Below are positions 5,927 to 8,179 of a DNA stretch of 8,179 bases, piece after piece. Under the pieces are notes generated by a model that saw only the letters and a list, made by a program, of their open reading frames with translations, had not been told where the DNA came from and searched no databases. A program made the position numbers and the translations under genes. Within the stretch, counting starts at the first letter, position 1. Each line of letters starts with the position of its first letter. Source of the DNA: Deltaproteobacteria bacterium (GTDB lineage: Bacteria > JAUYMQ01); the NCBI GenBank assembly GCA_030698575.1, contig JAUYMQ010000284.1, positions 1-8,179 on the forward strand. The letters are read 5' to 3'.

Positions 5927-7320
5927 TATCCACCGGGACATCGCGCTTTCCCGTCGCCTGGATGGTCCGGGCTTCGGGAGGCAAGCTCGTACGGGGAAGC
6001 GCCGGGGGCGATTTTACAGGGCTGTCGAACGACACGCGGACCATCCCGCGAGGCGCGCTGTACGTCGCGCTCCGGGGGGAGCGCTTCGACGGCCACAAGT
6101 TCTGTCGCGAGGCCCTGACGAAAGGGGCCGGCGGCGTGCTGGTCGAGCGTGATCGCGCGCGCGCGCTCCGCCTGCCCGGCGGCGCTGTCGTGATAGAGGC
6201 GGCCAACACGCTTCGCGCCCTCGGCAGGATCGCCCGCGAGCACCGGCGGCGCTTCGACATTCCGGTGATCGCGATAACCGGCTCGAACGGCAAGACGACC
6301 ACTAAAGAGATGGCGGCCGCAGTCATCGGGCGGCGATTCAGGATCCTCAAGACCGAGGGGAACCTGAACAACCTGATCGGCCTGCCGCTCACGCTGATGG
6401 GGCTCGGGCCGGCGCACGAGGTCGCCGTTCTCGAGCTGGGAATGAACCATTCGGGCGAGATCCGCGACCTGACGCGGATCTGCGAGCCAACGGTCGGCGT
6501 CATCACGAACGTCGGCCCCGCGCACATCGAGAACTTCCGGAGCCTCGACGGGATCGGAAGGGCGAAGGGAGAACTCTACCGCACCATGCGCGGCGGCACG
6601 ATCGTCGTGAATGCCGACGACCCGCGGGCGGTTGAACAGGCGCGGGGCCTCCGCCTAAAGCGGATTACCTTCGGCATCGACAGGCCCGCCCGCCTGCGCG
6701 CCGAGCGGATCCGCCGCAAGGACACGACCAGTCTCTCCTTCACGCTGGTCGCGGGCGGGAAGCGGACCCGGATCTTGCTGCCGGCCCCCGGGCGCTACAA
6801 CGTTTCGAACGCGCTCGCCGCTGCGGGCGCGGCTCACGCCATCGGTCTCGGCGCCCCCGATGTGGCCCGCGGGCTCGCGGGCTTCGAGAACTCGAAGTGG
6901 AGGATGGAGATCGTGAAAGTCGGAAGAAACGTGATCCTCATCAATGACTGTTACAACGCGAACCCGGCCTCGATGGAGGCGGCCCTGCGCAGCTTCGTCG
7001 AGATGAAGGGCGATGCGAGGGGCATCGCCGTGCTCGGCGACATGCTCGAGCTGGGAAAGAAGAGCGAGGCGGCCCATCGTGGTGTGGGGAAGCTCGTGCG
7101 GGACCTCGGGCTGGAAGTGCTGATGACCTATGGACGGCAGGCTCGGGCTATCGCGGAGGAGGCCTCGGGACGGGGGAGCCCGACCGAGGTGCACATCGGG
7201 CGATCTCACGGTGAGATCGCCTCGAAGCTACGCGGCATGGTTCAGGGGAGGGACTGGGTGCTGGTCAAGGGATCCCGCGGTATGAAGATGGAGAAGATTG
7301 TGGAGGGCTTCGGCACCTGA
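5923..7320 (+). CDS. murF: UDP-MurNAc-tripeptide: D-Ala-D-Ala ligase MurF
   Basis: MurF completes the cytoplasmic muramyl-pentapeptide by ATP-dependent addition of D-Ala-D-Ala to the product of MurE. The 465-residue product has the N-terminal substrate domain (about 10-100, NDTRTIPRGALYVALRGERFDGH at 36-58), the P-loop TGSNGKTTTKEM (119-130), KTEGNLNNLIGLP (143-155), ELGMNHSGEI (171-180), NVGPAHIENF (196-205), then the C-terminal domain with NDCYNANPASM (341-351), LGDMLELG (371-378) and a terminal VKGSRGMKMEKIV (448-460). All are standard for the family and the length is normal (452 in E. coli). The start overlaps the murE stop as ATGA with only weak upstream purines, so it probably relies on ribosomes finishing murE. 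About ten residues precede the usual family N-terminus, which a start at the internal Met14 would not fit as well. Confidence 0.97.
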   Translation: MISTGTSRFPVAWMVRASGGKLVRGSAGGDFTGLSNDTRTIPRGALYVALRGERFDGHKFCREALTKGAGGVLVERDRARALRLPGGAVVIEAANTLRALGRIAREHRRRFDIPVIAITGSNGKTTTKEMAAAVIGRRFRILKTEGNLNNLIGLPLTLMGLGPAHEVAVLELGMNHSGEIRDLTRICEPTVGVITNVGPAHIENFRSLDGIGRAKGELYRTMRGGTIVVNADDPRAVEQARGLRLKRITFGIDRPARLRAERIRRKDTTSLSFTLVAGGKRTRILLPAPGRYNVSNALAAAGAAHAIGLGAPDVARGLAGFENSKWRMEIVKVGRNVILINDCYNANPASMEAALRSFVEMKGDARGIAVLGDMLELGKKSEAAHRGVGKLVRDLGLEVLMTYGRQARAIAEEASGRGSPTEVHIGRSHGEIASKLRGMVQGRDWVLVKGSRGMKMEKIVEGFGT

Positions 7321-8179
7321 TGCTCTACCACCTTCTCTATCCGCTGCATACCGATTTCACGCTGTTCAACGTCGTGCGCTACATCAGCTTCAGGAGCCTG
7401 GCTGCGGCGCTGACGGCGTTGCTCGTCTCGTTCCTGCTCGGCCCGAGCCTCATCCGCTGGCTCAAGGCGCGGCAGATCGGGCAGCACGTCCGGAACGACG
7501 GCCCGCAATCGCACCTCAGCAAGGCGGGGACACCGACCATGGGGGGATCCCTCATCATTATCGCGATGTCACTGGCGACGCTCGCCTGGGTGGAGCTCGA
7601 CAACCCTTACGTCTGGCTCGTGATCCTCATCGTGATCGGCTACGGATCGGTCGGCTTCGTGGATGACTACCGGAAGCTCATCCGCAAGAACTCCAAGGGG
7701 CTTTCCGCGAAGCAGAAGCTCTTCTGGCAGTTCCTCATGGCCGGCATCGTGGCGGGCTTCCTCTACGCGCTTCCGGACAGCGAGTTCGGCACCACCCTGA
7801 CGGTGCCGTTTTTCAAGAATTTCCAGCCGGATCTCGGATGGCTCTACATTCCGTTCGTCATGCTCGTGATCGTCGGCACGTCGAACGCGGTGAACCTGAC
7901 AGACGGGCTCGACGGTTTGGCGATCGGCCCGGTTATCACATGCATCATCACCTTCGGCATGATGACGTACTTCGCGGGCCACCAGGAGATCTCGAACTAC
8001 CTGCAGATTCCCTATGTCCCCGGCAGCGGCACGCTGGCGATCGTCTGCGCGGCCGTGTTCGGCGCGGGCCTCGGGTTTCTCTGGTTCAACACCTTCCCGG
8101 CCCAGGTGTTCATGGGGGACGTGGGAAGCCTCGCGCTCGGCGGCGCGCTCGGAACAGTCGCGGTGGTGACGAAGCAGGA
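7320..8179 (+). CDS. mraY: Phospho-MurNAc-pentapeptide translocase MraY (3' end cut by window)
   Basis: MraY is the integral membrane enzyme that transfers phospho-MurNAc-pentapeptide from UDP to undecaprenyl phosphate, making lipid I. The 286 residues present show several hydrophobic segments (about 27-45, 75-92, 98-114, 136-150, 175-190, 200-219 and 238-256) and the family motifs: GQHVRNDGPQSH (54-65), KAGTPTMGG (68-76), VDDYRK (114-119) with catalytic Asp115 and Asp116, NLTDGLDGLA (192-201), and FNTFPAQVFMGDVGSLALGG (256-275) with Asp267. These aspartates fall at the same numbers as in E. coli MraY, which supports the start. The ATG shares one base with the murF stop (TGATG), so coupled translation is likely. 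Roughly 75 C-terminal residues, including the late histidine-rich motif, lie beyond the window. Confidence 0.96.
   Translation, partial: MLYHLLYPLHTDFTLFNVVRYISFRSLAAALTALLVSFLLGPSLIRWLKARQIGQHVRNDGPQSHLSKAGTPTMGGSLIIIAMSLATLAWVELDNPYVWLVILIVIGYGSVGFVDDYRKLIRKNSKGLSAKQKLFWQFLMAGIVAGFLYALPDSEFGTTLTVPFFKNFQPDLGWLYIPFVMLVIVGTSNAVNLTDGLDGLAIGPVITCIITFGMMTYFAGHQEISNYLQIPYVPGSGTLAIVCAAVFGAGLGFLWFNTFPAQVFMGDVGSLALGGALGTVAVVTKQ

Noticed and set aside
6154-6166. Run of alternating C and G (13 bases) in murF, a possible Z-DNA-prone tract
   Set aside because: It is explained by consecutive Arg and Ala codons in a high-GC gene, and the protein is unbroken there.
7569-7982. Minus-strand open frame (137 codons) opposite mraY
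   Set aside because: mraY on the plus strand has all expected motifs in this interval; the antisense translation is a charged shadow (Glu, His, Arg, Asp) of hydrophobic membrane codons.

Overview
The window is the 5' part of a bacterial division and cell wall (dcw) cluster, all on the + strand: mraZ, a small STAS-domain gene, rsmH (mraW), ftsL, ftsI, murE, murF and the first four fifths of mraY, which runs off the right edge. Coding density is very high. The DNA is visibly GC-rich, with G/C favoured at third codon positions, which explains the many long spurious reading frames on the opposite strand.

Organism: a Gram-negative-type bacterium is inferred. MurE carries the DNPR motif of meso-diaminopimelate-adding enzymes. 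FtsI is a class B transpeptidase with one C-terminal PASTA domain, and MraY starts in the MLYHLLYPL style; I associate this combination with deltaproteobacteria in the old broad sense (Desulfobacterota, Myxococcota, Binatota and similar GC-rich lineages). That placement is from memory and only moderately to weakly supported; no rRNA or other strong marker is present.

Layout: 1-124 is a leader without a convincing gene, holding a perfect 7-bp inverted repeat and a tandem 7-mer just before mraZ. 125-568 is mraZ, the cluster's transcriptional regulator. 605-958 is the STAS gene, the one unexpected member. 1032-1979 rsmH and 1976-2284 ftsL overlap by ATGA. 2321-4369 is ftsI, 4400-5926 murE, 5923-7320 murF (ATGA overlap with murE), and 7320-8179 mraY (TGATG junction with murF). 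No gap between genes exceeds 73 bases, so one operon is likely.

How the genes work together: MurE and MurF add the third residue and the D-Ala-D-Ala dipeptide to UDP-MurNAc-peptide in the cytoplasm. MraY moves the product onto undecaprenyl phosphate at the membrane. FtsL helps assemble the divisome and FtsI crosslinks septal peptidoglycan. RsmH methylates 16S rRNA, and MraZ is expected to control the operon.

I found no undescribed multi-gene system. The points most worth a second look are the STAS gene between mraZ and rsmH, which lacks the usual phosphorylatable serine; the dyad and tandem repeat in front of mraZ, where the usual MraZ-box repeats are not seen; and two cysteines just before the FtsI active site.
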